From: Cymodocea nodosa | Lineage: Eukaryota > Streptophyta > Magnoliopsida > Alismatales > Cymodoceaceae | Length of the DNA stretch: 64,000 nt | Direction: 5' to 3' | NCBI GenBank assembly: GCA_036874045.1 | Contig: CM072336.1 | Location: 27,107,501-27,171,500, forward strand | Shown here: one piece after another, positions 26,959 through 38,387 of the stretch | Numbering within the stretch: position 1 is the stretch's first letter | Layout: each line of letters begins with the position of its first letter | Notes under the pieces: generated by a model | Databases searched by the model: none | Seen by the model: the letters and a program-made list of their open reading frames with translations, nothing else | Told to the model about the DNA's origin: nothing | Program-made: the position numbers and the translations under genes

Positions 26959-27206
26959 GGAGAATTTCCTTCTGTCCTTGAAAGTAATTCAGATCTGAAA
27001 TTAGTAGATAATTGTCTTCATTGCTTGAGATGTTATATTATTACATTTGTCTTTGAGTTTTTGCCAGTGATAACTAGGACAGGTGAAATTACCTTCTGTC
27101 CTCAAAAGTAATTCATATCTGAAATTAGTAGATAATTGTTGTCATTGTTTGAGATGCTATATTATTACTTTTGTCTTTGAGTTTTTGCTAGTGATAACTA
27201 CAACTG
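26959..27206. repeat. Tandem duplication, two copies, period 124 bp
   Basis: Two adjacent copies run from 26959 and from 27083. Landmarks such as CCTTCTGTCC (26968 and 27092) and GTGATAACTA (27067 and 27191) are both 124 bases apart. The copies share long identical blocks such as CTGAAATTAGTAGATAATTG and differ at a modest number of sites. The unit lies in the inferred COX17 leader intron and is non-coding. Confidence 0.9.
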
Positions 27207-28140
27207 ATTTAAGTTTGTTCCGTTTAGATGATTGTACTTATTTCATATTTAGGCAATAAAAAATTATAATTAATATGCAAACATATTTATTTTTGCAAGG
27301 ATTTTGTTCTTGAATTTGATTTTTTATTTAAATTGACCTGTATCATTTTTATGCTATCTGCATCATTAGTTTCTTACTGTAAAGTTGACCAACAAGATAT
27401 TTTCTTCCTGGTAGGGGATGCCTTTTACAAATAGTGTCAGAGTCTTAATGTTATTCTCTTAGGTTTTGTAGAGCCATTATCCAACACACAGGTAATACAG
27501 TAATGCAAAATAAAATTTAATTGGTTTGGCATCCATATTACAAACGAAACTAGAAGGCAAGCACACCTGCCCAAAAGGAGAATTTCTGTTTACCCTCTCA
27601 ATGTCTCATTATCTGATGTCCATGTTTGTGGGAATCTTTTTTTGTGTTATTAGATTTAACTTCATCCTAAATCCATCCTAGTTTCAAATGTTGATTTCAT
27701 GTTGGATTTTGATTATTTGGAAGGCTGCTATTCTTCCTACAAATACCTGATACAGAAAATCTGCAACAAGTGTTTCTGGTCAACTACTATAGTAGGATTA
27801 TAGTTATATGCAATAATTTCAACTTTGATTTATATAATTATCTGCATTTAAAAATCGATATTTTGGCTTCCTTTTGTTTTGGAACTATTCTACTTGGATG
27901 CCCATCTTCGTTACAATGGTCTTGGGTCCTATTGGAAGGTCATTCTGTTTCTTTTGCGATCTATACAAATATTTTGTGGGAAGTGCCCAGGTTTATGCAT
28001 ATGGATACTCGTGTCTTTTAACCCTATCGTTTACCTAACTAGTTCTTTGGTTGGAATTCAAGGACTACCAGGCGCTTATTCACTGCTGAACTATCTCGGT
28101 AATCCTGTTTCATTGGTACCTTTCACCAAGTTCATCCGGC

Positions 28141-28347
28141 ATGGCTAATCAGTCAGAAGCTCTCCCTCAAGTAACTGTAACAAAAGGAACCGCAACTGAG
28201 TCAAAACCAAAAAAGAAAATATGCTGTGCTTGTCCTGATACCAAGAGGCTGAGAGATGAATGCATTGTGGAACATGGTGAAGCAGCCTGCACAAAATGGA
28301 TTGAAGCACATCGCCAGTGCCTCCGTTCCGAGGGGTTTAATGTTTGA
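28141..28347 (+). CDS. COX17: COX17, copper chaperone for cytochrome c oxidase
   Basis: A single coding exon of 68 residues. It carries the copper-binding Cys-Cys-x-Cys (Cys28, Cys29, Cys31) and the twin CX9C arrangement (Cys31-Cys41 and Cys50-Cys60), with family wording KKICCACPDTKRLRDEC and ACTKWIEAH. It ends in SEGFNV like plant COX17. Family knowledge: COX17 folds through Mia40 oxidation in the mitochondrial intermembrane space and hands Cu(I) to SCO1 and COX11 for cytochrome oxidase assembly. The variable N-terminus (1-22) differs from Arabidopsis, as is usual. The gene probably has a leader exon ending at 25447 and a 2.6-kb leader intron. The exact acceptor upstream of the ATG is not clear. 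An AATAAA at 28482 may be the poly(A) signal. Confidence 0.97.
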   Translation: MANQSEALPQVTVTKGTATESKPKKKICCACPDTKRLRDECIVEHGEAACTKWIEAHRQCLRSEGFNV

Positions 28348-29214
28348 AAAAACAGGACAAAGTTGGCGGCTTTACCGTGTGGCCACAGTTAGGATCATTT
28401 TGGTGCTTGACTTTTATTTTCAAAAACTTTGAGTTAATACATGGGGAGAAAATAAGTTGAGATAGTTTGGAATGATAACTAAATAAAGCAATTTACAACC
28501 TGTCTTTGCTTGGAAACATTTTAAATATTTCCTTATTTCGTGTAGTGGCAGTTAGCTTTTAATATCAAAATTTAAGAATCGAAAGCTAATCTCGGTTCTA
28601 TGGTGTTCGTCAATATTGTGATGGATGTATAATTATTCGGCACATGGATCAACTATCTTTTTGATTCAAGTTGCGGTTCACCATTGTTATGTTTTTGCCG
28701 GTCTGAATTCCTTTAAAATATTTAAGCTTGAGCCTGATATCCCCCGTGGGGTATAAGTAGGTTGGATCGAAAGCTCTAATTCCTAACCTCTACCTGTTAA
28801 AGAAATGAGAGTTAAACACCCGTCCTTGTGGGGTATATTAGCTTGTCAACTTGTGGGTAGAATAGATTGACTTGTCGTCATGGCTAGAAAATATTTTCAC
28901 GTCTACCTATTTCGAAGAGTTCAACTCAGGTTAATCCTTTCAAGGTTGATGTCAAGTTTGGATAAAGGAGGATTAATATCGGATAGACGGTTTTATTGTA
29001 AAAAATTATCAACCTTTTACGAATGTGAATTTAAAGATAATTTGTTGGGGGGTGTAACTTTTAAAGTCATGTGTTGTGTTAGACCACGAGTGTAAAAAAA
29101 CTAAAAAGAAGAATTCTTACATGTAACATTCTGGGTTTTGCATTAATGTTTAGATGTAGATGAAAATAAATAAAGATTCTCAAACCTTAATAATTGAGCG
29201 TGGATAAGGAAGTT
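28348..29214. other. COX17 3' UTR followed by spacer
   Basis: The first roughly 150 bases are probably COX17 3' UTR. The rest has no coding region. It leads into the LINE fossil. Confidence 0.35.
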
Positions 29215-29790
29215 CGTTTGAAATACTGAAATTAAGTTATTAACTTTGAATATAAGAACTTTGATTGGTAAGAGAATGGAATTAGTGAATATAATGATAA
29301 GGGAAGTTAACATATCATACTTAACATAAGAAATTAAATAGGTAGGAGAAAAACCTAAGTTAATTGAGAATGGTAGTTTTAAATTGTAGTATACATAAAA
29401 AAGATAAGCGTAAAAACGAAATTGAAATAATAGTCGATAAAATTTTAAAAAATGAAGTAGCAAGGGTAAAAGATAGAGTTTTAATGATTAACCTTAGGAT
29501 AGAAAATGAGATAGCTAATATAATTTGTACATATACTCCCAAGTGGTTTTAAAACAAGCTATTAAAAAGATTTGGATATTTAATTCATGATTTACCTACT
29601 AGTGAAAAACTATTTATTAGAAAGGATCTAAATAGTCATGTAAGAGTACAAAATATAGGATAAGAAAAACACCTTGAAGTATTTGATTTTAATAATAGAA
29701 ATGAAAAAAGAAATCCAATTTTAGATTTTAGTGTAACTAATTTGGATTCAATGAATGAATAATTTAGATGGGAGAGAAGTCAATTGTAGC
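29215..29790 (+). mobile_element. RTE-type LINE fossil (apurinic endonuclease domain)
   Basis: Frames interrupted by stops and shifts match the plant RTE-class non-LTR endonuclease (EEP fold) in order: LLTLNIRTLIGKRMELV (normally a TWNVGSLTGK-like start), VNISYLT, VGEKPKLIENGSFKLWYT, then VKDRVLMINLRI, IANIICTYTP (normally NIISAYAPQ), LPTSEKLFIRKDLNSH (normally EKLFIGGDFNGH) and NPILDFSVTN. The usual GGDFNGH catalytic motif has become RKDLNSH, so catalytic residues are partly lost. No reverse transcriptase follows, so this is a 5' fragment. Confidence 0.85.
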
Positions 29791-30662
29791 TAACTGCGAG
29801 CCACTCGCAAGCCGATGGTGGAGAACCGACTCTTGAGATAGTCCCACATCATTTAAATATAGACTACATCTAAATATATATTTTTTAATCTTTTAATAAA
29901 AAAGGGAAAAAACTAAACATATATATTTTGACTTTATTCCTTCGTCATTAATTAATTTTAAATTACAATTTTATATAATATCAGAATAATTTCACATCTA
30001 TCTTCTTTTAGACATTTGTAAATACATAAAAAAAAAGAAAAAAAGCAAAAGAGATTATTGAAAACAATTTTACATCATTTAAATAAAAACTAAACCTAAA
30101 TTTAAGAAAGATCTAAGTTTAACACTGACGCCCTTCGATTACCGAAAAAACCAGAGCCGTAAAGAAATAGACGAGAGGGATTACTTTTGAAGGAGTGTGG
30201 ACGCAAGGGATTGCTTGAGACAAGGCTTCCCATCTATTAATAATATTAATAATGGTTTCTCAAATTCTGCTGTTATAAACGATGCACCAGAATATAAAAG
30301 CAGAACATCTTCTCAAATATACAAAATTTTCGTTAGCTTTTATAATTGCAAGGCTTCTACCACTGAAGCAGAAAAGTTCAGAGATTTTGTTGGCATGGAC
30401 GAACAGCAACGACGATACTAATTAGTTCATTTTGCGGTGGGATTACTGTTTGATTACTTCCTAAATAGTAGACGCTTAAGAAAAACCAAACACATCCGCA
30501 ACACTTTAAAAGCCCTGCAAATGTACTTCTCGTAGGTGAAAGGCTGGGTTCATATCTTTATTTATCCACAAACGGCTTTTCTTAGAAACCCCTCACGCCA
30601 ACCATCACACAGGAAACCAAGAACATAATGCGGAAAAGAAGAAATGTCTCGCAATCCAACCT
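29791..30662. other. Spacer and USP gene 3' UTR
   Basis: No gene is recognised. A 74-codon ORF at 30197-30421 lacks family resemblance. An AATAAA on the minus strand at 30557-30562, about 100 bases past the USP stop, probably marks its poly(A) signal. Confidence 0.4.
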
Positions 30663-32300
30663 CTAGTTCTTGGGCTTCTTCACGATCAGCACAGGGCAAT
30701 TGGCGTTCTGGGCGCAGTGGTTGCTCACGCTTCCGAGAAATGCCCTGAAACCAAGAAGCAGCACAACACATGGAATTAAATCCACGAGCAGCAACAAAGA
30801 AAGGAATCCGTAACAACTACCAAGCATGAAATGGGAGGCTAGCAGGTGTACCTCTTGATCATACCGTAGCCGTGGCTCCCCATGACCAGCATATCACCTC
30901 CCAACTTGTTCACCATTTCACAGATGACGTCCCTTGGATCTCCTCTTTGCACCTTCGTCTCCACCTTAACCTGCTTTGCAAAATCCAGATGACGAGAGAG
31001 ATACAGAATTTTAATCCGTGACATCTTGCTGAATTAAATAGGGTATGAGGTTATTTTGATCTCTAAATCGTACATGAATAAAGTAAGGGCAAGCCCAGCT
31101 TTAATTTCCCATTCTGATTTGAGCTCATCTAAAATGGAACACTAAGATAACAATTGATTGATTCGGGGAACATGCTAATTGGTTGAAGAAAACAAAAAAT
31201 TTCAAGACTTCGGTTAGTGAGTGAAGGTTTTCTTCTTTCCATAAACTAAATTCGGCTGATCTCATCAATTTTTTCTTGCCATAACTCTGAAAGTGGTAGC
31301 AAGTAGAAACATCTACTTAACTGAGCATGTCATTGAAGCTTAGAAGAGAGTGCTCGTCCAGACATAATCCCTGACAAATCAATCCAATATAATGGAACTA
31401 GCATTGGATGGTATCCCCCAAGCTCTTTTGAGCCTTAGAAGAGGGTGCTTTCTTTATTTTCCTCCTCAATTGTCTCTCTTAAAAAACCCAGACACACCTA
31501 TAGGGACAACATTTTTCTGTCATAATTAACCTAAGCAAAAAGTAGTCAGAGAAGTTTCCTTACTACAATTGGATCTGGCCCTAGTAACACAAAAGTGTTG
31601 TGACTTGTTACTTTTTTAGATAAGGACAGGTTCAACATAGGATTCCCTAGCGTTGGTTATTTCTTACATTCTCAAACCTATGAAAATACTAATCCATGAG
31701 CCCGGCATGGTTATAGATCACCACACCCATTGCCTGGCGTGTTCTACACTTAAAAGCTGAAATCGATTGCGCGAGGAAACAAGATTAATCGAAAGCAAAT
31801 CTGCATTTGCAAGAACAAGAGACCTCAACAAGACAGATAAACAAGAAGCAAGAAGAGAAATCCAACCGTTACACTCTTGGGGTGGGCAGAGCACACTGTC
31901 TTGGCCTTCTCGATCACGGACTTCGCCATCTCCTGGTCGTACTTCTCCATGCTCTCCACCATATCCGAGGAAAACAAATACTCTTCAGGATCCAAGAAAA
32001 ACAACACCAACACCAGCACACCGTCATCAGAAAAACAGGATAAATGGGAAAAAATAATAACAAAGGAACCCTGGAAGTAAAAAGCAGTTGATACCGGTTT
32101 CGTTCGCCCCTCTTACCAATTCCATCCATGGGAGCGTAGTTGGTCTGGGACGCCATGGCGTAGAGGAGGAGGATTGTGTCTCTCGTGTTGGATGAGACCA
32201 CATTGTCGAGGCACCACGCCAGGGCGTGCATGCTCTCCTCCCCCTCGTCCACCGCCACCACGATCCTCCTCTCCGCCGGCGTCGTTGCGTCGTCCGCCAT
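30663..32300 (-). CDS. Universal stress protein (UspA domain, ATP-binding type)
   Basis: Four exons on the minus strand (32300-32117, 31982-31873, 30970-30852, 30744-30663) encode 164 residues with all phases closing. The single Usp domain starts with RRIVVAVDEGEESMHALAW (strand 1 with the Asp-18 region). It continues with YLFSSDMVESMEKYDQEM, KVETKVQRGDPRDVICEMV and MLVMGSHGYG, and ends CPVLIVKKPKN. The nucleotide-binding signature G-x2-G-x9-G-S is present as Gly129, Gly132, Gly142, Ser143, so this is an ATP-binding (MJ0577-like) member. There is no kinase domain or targeting signal, so it is probably cytosolic. Plant members respond to hypoxia, drought and pathogens, but the exact role of this one is unknown. 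A TATA-like ATAAAA lies about 70 bp upstream of the ATG (32367-32372). The exon 2 acceptor (AAG|AG) was chosen by phase and is the weakest junction. Confidence 0.93.
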
Positions 32301-34549
32301 GTGCCGTACCGTCGCCGCTCTCTCGTTCCGATCTGGGAAGAGGAAGCGACGATCGTGGCCCTATGGTTTTATGGAGGTAGCAGCGGACAACGGGCCGATG
32401 GCCTAGCGGTTTCGTGATTCGTCTGGTTTTGCGGCACACAATGCTCTGCCGCCCACAGGTGCGCAGTCTTCCTTCCGTAGGCTGCAGTGACGCGGTACAG
32501 TAATGAAACGTAATTTATAAAAAAAAAAAAAATTTAATTATTTTTTAAAATCTCTTCTTAACTGCCTCTATACTGTAGTGGTGTGCAACGCGGTTAATCG
32601 GATTCACACGTAACCGACCTAACCGCTCGCGCTTGCTCTTGTCGGATCACATCATCAACTTAATATTTTCTCTTATTCTTAATTTTAACTTTTTATGTTC
32701 GTCTTGTTTATCTGTTGATATATTATTTTTATAAATGATATATTGATTTTAAAAATAATTCACTAAATAACACACAGACATACAATTCTTTCAAAATTCT
32801 AAAATATGCACAAACATTAGATAGATAGAAAAGTGGAAGAAAGGAAAGAACTTTTCATTTTGAAAAAGAAAGGAAGGAAAATAAAATAAAATATATTTTT
32901 AAATTTAGAACAAGGTAGAGGAAAAATTTAACTCTATCTTTTGCTGCTACTTCTTTTATAAATGGTCCATCATCAAATCAAAACCATGATCCAAAGTTTC
33001 AGCTTTATTTATTAGTCTTCCCTATTCTATGGTACTGTACGTCCCACTTAATCGTTTATTTAATTAGTATTGAGCGTTGTAAAAAGTGTTTTCCAATGTA
33101 ATAAAGGATTTTTTTTACTTTGATTGTGATGACAGGCATGGACATACAGTTTGTTAGTAATCTGTAGTTATCTACTCTAGACATTAGATAAACGTGAATA
33201 AAATGTTCTTAATAAACATGCTCTTGTGCTTATTATACAAGATTCGTTTACTTGTGTTTATTTATATCGAGATTTGTCAAAGACTATCAATCTTTGGATA
33301 AATGTCTAACATAGAAAATACTTAAGGTATTTGAAAAAAAGGTTATTGTACTTGAAGTATAAAGGTAGATAAAGAAAATTTGAACATTCTGATTAAAATG
33401 GTTAATGAAAGAATTAGATAATTATAAAATGCAATGAAAAAATAAGGGTAAAATTTACTAAGAAAAATATTGATAGCTAAATGAAAAATATGACGATTGA
33501 TTGATGTACAAGAATTATACAAAAATTTTAATTCAAAATAATTAAGGTTAAGATTTCATTCATGAATACACAAATATTCTTGACAAAATTTAAGATGAAT
33601 TTGTGAAGGTAATATTTTTTTTTTATGAAATTATTTCAAATAGTTAATTTCAATTACATTTTTTTTTGACTTAACAGTTGTTATCTTTTTTTTTTATTTA
33701 AAAAAAAACATTTAAAATATAAGCAATGCAATGGAAAGTTGGAAGTTACGATAGGACTCCAACAAATAACCTAAATGTGCAAAACGACATTGGACTTACT
33801 CAAGATGAAGATACATTGCTTGATGTTATCTTCATGTCTATGGAAGTTAAAGTGGATTTGGAACTTGATACACAATAAAGTTGTTCTCTTTTAGTGACAA
33901 ATGTAAATGATGTTTAAAGGGAAAAAGGTAAGTGAGTAGGACCTCACATAAAATCTTAAGAAATAATTACATAAACAATTAAAGATATGATAGAGGCATT
34001 TAATTTGTATCGTGAGAAAGAAGACATTAGTAAAGTTAAACGATTATAAGTTTTACATCATTTGAGTAATGAAGTTACAATGAAATAAAAAGTAAGTGGA
34101 AGAAGTCATTAAGCATTACTTGACTTACCTGATTTAGTAATGAGGACATATTTTACATGATAAAGTTATTACAAAATTTAGATATGTGGGATCAATTTTC
34201 TTTTATTTCTGAAGAATATGCACATGATGTGGTTACAATATAACTTATTAGACGGAATTTCTTCATTATTTTCAGATGGTTTGTTATGTTGTTATTTCCT
34301 ATTCAATTATGGATAATGTTATTTTGGATGTTATCATATGTTGTTGTGAACTTTTGTTATAGTATGTTTAACTTATGTTAAATGCTTTATTATATTGTAG
34401 TATGTTTTTGGGATATGTTGTACTTGCAGAATCTTGTTGAAATAAATGAACAATCTTGTTTATATCTTTTTAATGTAAACTTTGACATTGTGATGTGTTC
34501 CCAATTGATTTCAAGAATAGTATACTTGTAGAAAATAATGTTTTCTTAC
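32301..34549. other. USP upstream region, then AT-rich spacer
   Basis: The GC-rich first 150-200 bases hold the USP leader and core promoter. The rest is AT-rich. From about 33.7 kb on, sequence may belong to the adjacent PIF/Harbinger element (for example a decayed accessory ORF), but I could not recognise any domain. Confidence 0.35.
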
Positions 34550-35790
34550 AATATGGGAATTAAAGAGGAGGAAGAAGCAAAAAGGAGGCAACAATTTTTT
34601 AGCTCTGTGTGAAGTAAACATTTAGGTTGTTGTAACTACATATGGTAATAATTTGTTTGCAAGAGATCACATTTCTAGTAAAAAAAGATTAAGATTACAG
34701 TCATAAATTGTTAGATCTTTTCTTATCACACCAAACATATAATTATAAGAAAATGTATCAAATGAGTTAGAAAATTTTTATGAAATTTTGTAAATTGTTG
34801 AAAATAGAAGTAGTCATTATGGATGGTAAGAATATGACAATAGAAAGAAAAAAAAAAAAAAAAAACTTGAAAATTTTCTTATTACAATTAAGCAAAACCA
34901 AAGATATAGGCTAGCAAGAAAGTGATTCTTTCATTCTACATAGTTAGTTAGGATTTGTTTTAATGAAATGTTTGATGCTATATAATATGTTTGAATGATG
35001 TATTGTTAGCAAAATATTCAACATCAACTTATACTCAAATTCTAAATGATTCTAATGTTTTCCTATATTTTAAGGTAAATTTTATTTATATGATGTTATT
35101 GATTGATGACTGTTCATTTCATGTGACTTTTTGTTGTGTTTTTCAATATAGGATTATATTAATATTATTGTTAGTACATTTGTAAAGATAACTATTTATG
35201 AAGAAGAAATTACAAGATTTAAAAATAGAAAAAGAGAATTATCTTAAAATATTATAGTAACATATAATTTTAATATAAAAATTACTTATGTTCTTGGTAG
35301 ATAAAAATGATCTGCAACAAATACTCAAATACTACAAAATACAATATTTAGATCAAACATTATTTGTATTCCACCAAGTACATGAGTTACAACATATAGA
35401 TTGATATCTATTATAATTTTCTATTCCAATCAAATACAATTAGATTAATAAAAGTTAGTATGTAGGTAATTTTATTTAATACATGTTATCTAAATTGATT
35501 AAAAATTATTTATCCATTTCAAAGTATTAGGTATCTCTTAATAAATTATGATATTAATCGACTTCTAACTAATACTATAGAAAAATTTAACTACGTACAT
35601 TTACAATTGAGAATAATGATCAAATGTATATTTGAAGTTATAAAACATTGATTCTTAATTTTATGATCATTTCCTTTTCTAATACAAGTTAAAATTATTA
35701 TAACATGTTCATTATTTTATAATTTCATTCATTAAGAAGATACAATTGATTTATTTGAAAATCTATAAGATGAAGTACTAGAATTTAAAA
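34550..35790 (+). mobile_element. PIF/Harbinger DNA transposon fossil (DDE transposase)
   Basis: Interrupted frames follow the plant PIF/Harbinger transposase in order. There is an EEEEAKRR stretch near 34.57 kb, FMKFCKLL near 34.78 kb and FLITIKQNQRYRLARK from 34873 (normally FLxxIxHNxKxRxxxxRF). IIVTYNFNIKITYVLG near 35.26 kb is the first DDE block (normally NVLAACxFDxxFTYVLAGWEG), followed by SATNTQILQ. FNYVHLQLRIMIKCIFEVIK near 35.59 kb matches the xHSSLRNVIERxFGVLK block, with a relic of LHNFI near 35.73 kb. Many stops interrupt it. Terminal repeats were not found. Confidence 0.8.
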
Positions 35791-36107
35791 TTGTTAATGA
35801 AATATTAGTTTCAAAAAGAAGGAGAGGAAAAAATAAGAAACATTATTAGAACAACTTGAGAAGAGAAGAAAAAAAATAATTGATAAGTTGCATGAAAATA
35901 TTGTATTATTTATGTGGAATGTTCAATAAGTTGAAAATTTTCAAATAAATTTGTATCTAAACATTATGGGAAAATTTTAAAAGCATTGCCATGTTTATTT
36001 CATTTAATGAAATGTGTGAACTTTCAATTTGAATTTTTTTAAATAATTTAAATTTTATTATCTATTAAATATTTTTAATAATGGTATTGTTGATATTCTA
36101 ATATTAG

Positions 36108-36212
36108 GAATTTATTTAAATTAATAAATTTATTTATTTAGAATCTATACAATATATTCCTTTATTTTCTTCTACTTTTCTAACGTACATAAACATCCAT
36201 AAAATAAAAAAA
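36108..36212. repeat. Direct repeat copy A flanking the RLP pseudogene
   Basis: The order ATTAGGAA..TTATTTA, TTTAGA(A/G)TCTATA, a T/C-rich tract, then GTACA and CAT/GCCCGTAAAAT-like words is shared with 37738-37845, in the same orientation. Similarity is partial (by eye roughly three quarters, with gaps). The element it derives from is unknown; the wording is reminiscent of an LTR or gene 3' tail. Confidence 0.4.
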
Positions 36213-36342
36213 TATAACAAATACTAAAATTATATATATATGTTGAGTATGGTGGATTAAAAAAAGATCAATAAAAATAACTTCCCATAGATAACAAGCA
36301 TACTAGTTGAGATGAGCAATGTTGGAGGTTGTCTTACTAATA

Positions 36343-37740
36343 TCACTTCACCATCCACTTGTATGACACCTCACTGGTATCACTTAGAAATTGGAGATAG
36401 AGATACCTCCATGTCTTCTTAAAGAAAAGGATGCCATAGAATGTCCAAAATCCAACGATAAAACCAACAACTGTAATAATATAAAGCCACAACTTCTCTT
36501 CGTTGTCATTCTCCTCGTTTTGATCACTCCTTGATTTTGGATTTTGCTCTTCTTTGCAACTCTTAGATAATGGGAGTCCACATAGATTGGGGTTGCCTAT
36601 GTAGGACTCATTACTAAATGTTGAGAACTGCTTGTCTGTAGGAATATGATCCGAGAGGTTGTTAAATGACATATTCAAGTGAGACAAGGTTGTAATCTTC
36701 GTCATCTCTTGGGGAATTTGCCCAGAAAGTTCATTTCTTGATAGATCTAGTGCTTCCAACTTTAAGAACTTACCAAGTGTCTTTGGGATGCTACCTGTCA
36801 ATTGATTTCCTGCCAAATTCAAATTGCGCAGGCCACGTAGATCTCCAAATTCTTGGGGAATTAACTCCAGAAAAGTTGTTGTTAGATAGGTCAATGCTTG
36901 TGACTAGTGAAAGTATCTTGTCAATATATGTGTAGACTCCTCCTTTCATCTTTATTGTCACATATTCTTTGTAGAAAGAAGTAAAACCAGAGACGATTGA
37001 TTTCTTTTGACTTGTTTAAAATAATCATTGCCTTGAAATCCCCTATAGTCTTTGGTATGGATCCTGATAAATCATTATTTCCAAGATCCAATACTTGAAG
37101 TGATTTCAGTCTTGACAATGATTGTGGAATGTTCCCATAAAGTCTATTTGATCTCAAGCGTAGAATTTTTAGAGACTGCATGCTTTCTACCACCCAAGAT
37201 GATATTGATCCGGTGAACTTGTTTTCACCAAGATCAAGGACAGTCAAATTCCTACAATTGCCCAAGGATGTTGGTAGACCTCCATAAAATTCATTATTCT
37301 CCAAATGCAATGATTCTGATGATGTTCCAGTATCGTAGGAAAATGTACTGTTGAATCTATTGCTTCCCAAGTGGAGAATGCTTCTCACTTTCATCAAGCA
37401 ATCAGGAATCTCTCCAAAGAATTGATTTTTAAACAAGTCCAACATACTCAAATATCGTACTTTTACACAACGACGATGGGATGCTACCAACATAGATTTG
37501 CATTGTTGGAAAGAGACAAGTACATCAACGAAGATGTCATCTTTGAGATAGGTAGATAACCACTTAGATCCTAGAAATAGCAAACCACGAAAAGATTGAA
37601 TTAGACAAGGTAAACAAATAATATGTCAATTTATTAGGTTCACAGTGGAAAGAAAGGTGATCAAATACATTACCTTCAAACTTGTTGGAACTCAAATCAA
37701 CCATTTCTAATTTATTGTTAGAGTTTGTAGCATCTGGTAT
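36343..37740 (-). pseudogene. LRR receptor-like protein (RLP) fragment, truncated and frameshifted
   Basis: The minus strand carries the C-terminal half of a plant RLP (Cf/EIX/RPP27 type). It has LRRs such as SLQVLDLGNNDLSGSIPKTI and GLRNLNLAGNQLTGSIPKTL, and a cap LRR with FSTFSNESYIGNPNLCGLPL. An acidic juxtamembrane region (QNEENDNEEK), a membrane segment (LYIITVVGFIVGFWTFYGIL) and a short cytosolic tail without kinase follow. The N-terminal signal peptide and about the first half of the LRRs are missing; homology stops near 37740. The frame shifts near 36.97-37.01 kb and again, by one extra base, near 36863, so the product is split. A possible intron (donor at about 37671, acceptor at about 37573) follows a VDLSSNKFEG segment. 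Such proteins sit in the plasma membrane and sense apoplastic ligands. This copy is probably not functional. Confidence 0.85.
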
Positions 37741-37845
37741 TATTTAGGAACTTATTTATTTAGAGTCTATATAGTAAACTCTATTCTTCTTCTTCTTCTT
37801 TTCTTTTAATTTTTTAATGTACACAGATGCCCGTAAAATTTTCCA
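37738..37845. repeat. Direct repeat copy B flanking the RLP pseudogene
   Basis: This is the partner of 36108-36212, starting exactly where RLP homology ends. It runs TTTAGGAACTTATTTATTTAG, TCTATATAG, a CTTCTTCTT tract, AATGTACACAGATGCCCGTAAA. Same orientation as copy A. Confidence 0.4.
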
Positions 37846-38387
37846 ACTTTCCTTTCCTTTCTATTTTCTATTTTTTTTCAAACATTCCAAAGGTATAAAA
37901 GACCTCCGTAAGTCAATTCTCCTTCCTCTTATCTGCAATCTGTGTAATAGACTCACTCAATTCACCTCAGACTGGTTCCTTCATGCTAGGAATATGATCA
38001 TGGAAGAAATTGTCCCCGAAGAGAAAGAAGAAGGTAAAATCTCAACAAGGTGAAGATACCAATAAAAATGGTGCACTTTATTCTTCACTGTCTCTGATAA
38101 AAAAAATGAAGCAATCTATGCGGATACTCACTGATTACACTGGGACCAAAGGTCACTTGATTTTTACCAAAACCGAGAAGACACTACAGAGCTTCCATAA
38201 ACAAGGACAGGGACGAAATAAACAAAGCAGAAGAATGCACCGGAAGATTTTGCCCCTTGCACGTCTCATATGTGTTGTTGAGACACAGAATCATGGGGAT
38301 AAGGCTCGACATCAATTCATCATGATGGGGTTTTGCTCATCACCTCGTCCTTCTTTGAGATTTTATTCGTGTTCCATCCATAATTTC

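Noticed and set aside
30197..30421. 74-codon open frame
   Set aside because: No recognisable family, no start context or neighbours to support it.
32113..32439. Overlapping open frames in a GC-rich patch
   Set aside because: Shadows of the universal stress protein first exon and its leader.
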